7,903 nt of DNA from an uncultured Butyricicoccus sp. (GTDB taxonomy: Bacteria > Bacillota > Clostridia > Oscillospirales > Butyricicoccaceae). The stretch lies in NCBI GenBank assembly GCA_900547195.1, contig URFQ01000099.1, positions 1 to 7,903 on the forward strand, written 5' to 3'. The position numbers and the translations under genes were made by a program. The notes under the pieces are model-generated. The model saw nothing but the letters and a program-made list of their open reading frames with translations, had not been told where the DNA came from and searched no databases. Below, in pieces: positions 6,523 through 7,903 of this stretch. Every line of letters begins with the position of its first letter. The stretch's first letter is position 1.

Positions 6523-6544
6523 AGTCAGAAAGGGGTGCTGCGTG

Positions 6545-6736
6545 ATGAAAACATATACGACCCTTCCAGAAGCGGCTGTAAAATGGGGTGTCAGTGCACA
6601 GGCAGTACGGAGCAGCTGCGAAAAACAGCATATAAGCCATATCGTATGTATTCGTAATCGCTGGTTCATTCCTGAAGATGCGCCGATGCCTTGGGAGCTC
6701 ATGTATCTCTCATTTCGAAAGGATATTGTTCAATAG
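6545..6736 (+). CDS. Small helix-turn-helix protein, excisionase/MerR-like fold
   Basis: A 63-residue protein starting at ATG 6545, with AAAGGGG (6528-6534 area) about 10 bases upstream. An in-frame GTG directly before the ATG is an alternative start. The sequence follows the pattern of winged-HTH excisionase-like proteins of Bacillota: YTTLPEAAVKWGVSAQAVRSSC forms the helix-turn-helix, then HIVCIRNRWFIPEDAPMP fits the wing, with the Trp-Phe-Ile-Pro block typical of the family. A short tail follows and no other domain is present. It probably binds DNA. It could regulate the local operon or be a remnant of a mobile element, but no integrase is visible. Base composition is clearly more AT-rich than in the phosphatase genes just upstream. 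It sits 22 bases after the second phosphatase. Confidence 0.75.
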   Translation: MKTYTTLPEAAVKWGVSAQAVRSSCEKQHISHIVCIRNRWFIPEDAPMPWELMYLSFRKDIVQ

Positions 6737-6757
6737 GCACTCCAAGGAGGAAACGCA

Positions 6758-7663
6758 ATGGGGAAAACCGATTTGCATATGCATTCATCGGTCAGCATTG
6801 ATGGGGATATTTCCCCACGCGGGTTGGCTGAATTATGCCAACAGGATGGCGTAACACTGGCGGCATTGACCGACCATAATGATATCGCAGGGGTGGCGGA
6901 ATTTGTATGGCGTGGTGCACAGCTTGGTGTGCATACGATTCCGGGCATTGAGCTGGACTGTATGTATAGCGAAAGCAATCTGCATATCTTAGGCTATGGC
7001 ATTGATATCGCTGCCCCGATTCTGCTGAATGCGCTGCGGGAAACGCATCAGCTCTTGGCGGAAGCAAGCCTGCGCCTGATGGACGCGGTAGAGGCGCTTG
7101 GCATATGGTTTGAACGGGATACTGTGCTGGAACAAGCCAAAGAAGGTGTTGTATGTGCAGAAATGATTGCGCGCTCTGCACTTCAGCTGCCGGAAAACTG
7201 GAACCACCCCTTAATCAGACCGCTTCTGCCGTGCGGCGCGCTGTCTGACCGACCGTTAGTCAACTTTTATTGGAGCGTATGCGCCCCGAGCAAGCCAGCT
7301 TATGTGCCAATTCCTTATATGCCCGCCACACAAGCAATCGAACTCATTCATCAAATCGGCGGGCTTGCTGTGCTGGCGCATCCGGGCGCCAGCATTGCGA
7401 ATACATCTGTGCTCGAGCAGATTTTGCGTCTGCCGCTGGACGGCGTGGAAGCGTTCAGCAGTTATCACACAGAAGAACAAGCTGCTTATTACTGCGGCAA
7501 AGCGCGCGCCTTCCATAAATTAATTACGGGCGGCAGCGATTTCCACGGCAGAAGCAAATCAGATATCCGGCTGGGACGCATCGATTGGCAGGGACAGGAG
7601 TATATGGTAAGAGATGCACTACTGACGATGCTGAACAGTTGCGGTAAAAGCAATCGACAATGA
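6758..7663 (+). CDS. PHP-domain phosphoesterase, TrpH/YciV-like
   Basis: A 301-residue protein with GGAGG (6746-6750) 7 bases before the ATG. PHP metal-binding motifs appear in order: DLHMHS (5-10), TDHND (38-42), GIE (63-65), NLHILGY (74-80), HPG (208-210) and GSDFHG (259-264). These His, Asp and Glu residues hold a trinuclear metal centre in the family. The insert between about 85 and 190 contains the AEMIARSAL helix common to the TrpH/AMP-phosphatase subgroup. Known relatives include nucleoside 3',5'-bisphosphate phosphatase and the YciV/TrpH 5'-3' exonuclease RNase AM; histidinol-phosphate phosphatases are more distant. The substrate is not assignable. It is the third predicted phosphoester hydrolase in the locus. 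Its stop is followed closely by the HPr remnant, so all may be co-transcribed. Confidence 0.9.
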   Translation: MGKTDLHMHSSVSIDGDISPRGLAELCQQDGVTLAALTDHNDIAGVAEFVWRGAQLGVHTIPGIELDCMYSESNLHILGYGIDIAAPILLNALRETHQLLAEASLRLMDAVEALGIWFERDTVLEQAKEGVVCAEMIARSALQLPENWNHPLIRPLLPCGALSDRPLVNFYWSVCAPSKPAYVPIPYMPATQAIELIHQIGGLAVLAHPGASIANTSVLEQILRLPLDGVEAFSSYHTEEQAAYYCGKARAFHKLITGGSDFHGRSKSDIRLGRIDWQGQEYMVRDALLTMLNSCGKSNRQ

Positions 7664-7678
7664 TAGAAGGAGTTTATC

Positions 7679-7903
7679 ATGTACACATTTGATTATTACG
7701 ATTCAATATCCGATTGGCATTCATGCGCGTCCGGCCGGGTAGCTGGCCAAGGAAGCTGCAAAATACAAAAGCAAGGTGCAAATCTGCAAAGGAGATAAAA
7801 AAGTAGATTTACGCCGCCTGATGGTTGTTATGATTTCGGTAAATTTGCTCTTTTTTCAGATATTTGAAAAAGCATTCGCAGCATGCGTTATCAAAAGGAT
7901 ACC
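7679..7903 (+). pseudogene. HPr-like phosphocarrier protein gene, broken by frameshift and stop; 3' end beyond window
   Basis: GAAGGAG (7666-7672) precedes ATG 7679 by 6 bases, but the frame starting there gives only 39 residues (stop 7796-7798). Removing one T at 7696/7697 joins MYTFDYT to PIGIHARPAG, the HPr active site, with His codon 7722-7724. In that frame an amber TAG at 7740-7742 interrupts PAG-x-LAKEAAKYKSKV, where Gln (CAG) would fit. The frame then reads KGDKKVDLRRLMVVM up to about 7832. Beyond this the normal MGLGVK continuation is lost, and I see no clear homology to the window end. HPr passes phosphate from Enzyme I to EIIA, so it fits this PTS operon. The residue aligned with regulatory Ser46 is Arg, so the ancestral protein was probably not a target of HPr kinase. 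Sequencing or assembly error near a contig end is an alternative to true decay. Confidence 0.85.

Noticed and set aside
7679..7798. A genuine 39-residue peptide gene after the PHP gene
   Set aside because: The peptide is the frameshifted reading of the HPr gene; the HPr active-site motif is restored by removing one base, so the ribosome site belongs to the former HPr.
7851..7871. AT-rich hairpin TTTTTCA/TGAAAAA as a terminator
   Set aside because: Only seven A-T dominated pairs support it and no T run follows; it lies inside the decayed HPr region and is better explained by base composition.

Overview
The window is a single-strand (all +) gene block from a Gram-positive bacterium. Strong AGGAGG-type ribosome sites, tight operonic spacing, a GC-rich body and a mannose-family PTS with split A, B, C and D subunits suggest a gut-type Clostridia member of the Bacillota. 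The taxonomy is inference; no marker gene is present.

Region 1 (1-1672) is a regulatory/sensory unit. It holds the C-terminal LuxR-type DNA-binding domain of a response regulator cut by the window edge. This overlaps by 4 bases a family-1 extracellular solute-binding protein that lacks a lipobox and has no ABC permease or ATPase beside it. A strong hairpin terminator closes the unit.

Region 2 (1673-1811) is the control region of the next operon. It carries clustered TGACA/TGTCA half-sites, weak promoter elements and a good ribosome site. The simplest reading is that the response regulator, informed by the binding protein, switches on the PTS operon from these sites.

Region 3 (1812-4581) encodes a complete mannose/fructose/sorbose-family PTS permease: EIIA, EIIB, EIIC and EIID. 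A 156-base gap between B and C can fold into a long hairpin. The sugar cannot be named from sequence.

Region 4 (4614-6522) continues the operon with a two-helix small membrane protein and two Cof-type HAD phosphatases, joined by ATGA overlaps.

Region 5 (6545-7903) is visibly more AT-rich. It holds a 63-residue excisionase-like HTH protein, a PHP-domain phosphoesterase, and a decayed HPr gene. The HPr gene can be restored on paper by removing one base and changing one stop codon, apart from an unrecognisable 3' part. No isomerase, aldolase, kinase or deglycase is visible; the metabolic enzymes next to the transporter are three predicted phosphoester hydrolases. This suggests, without proving, that imported phosphosugar is dephosphorylated or detoxified by this locus.
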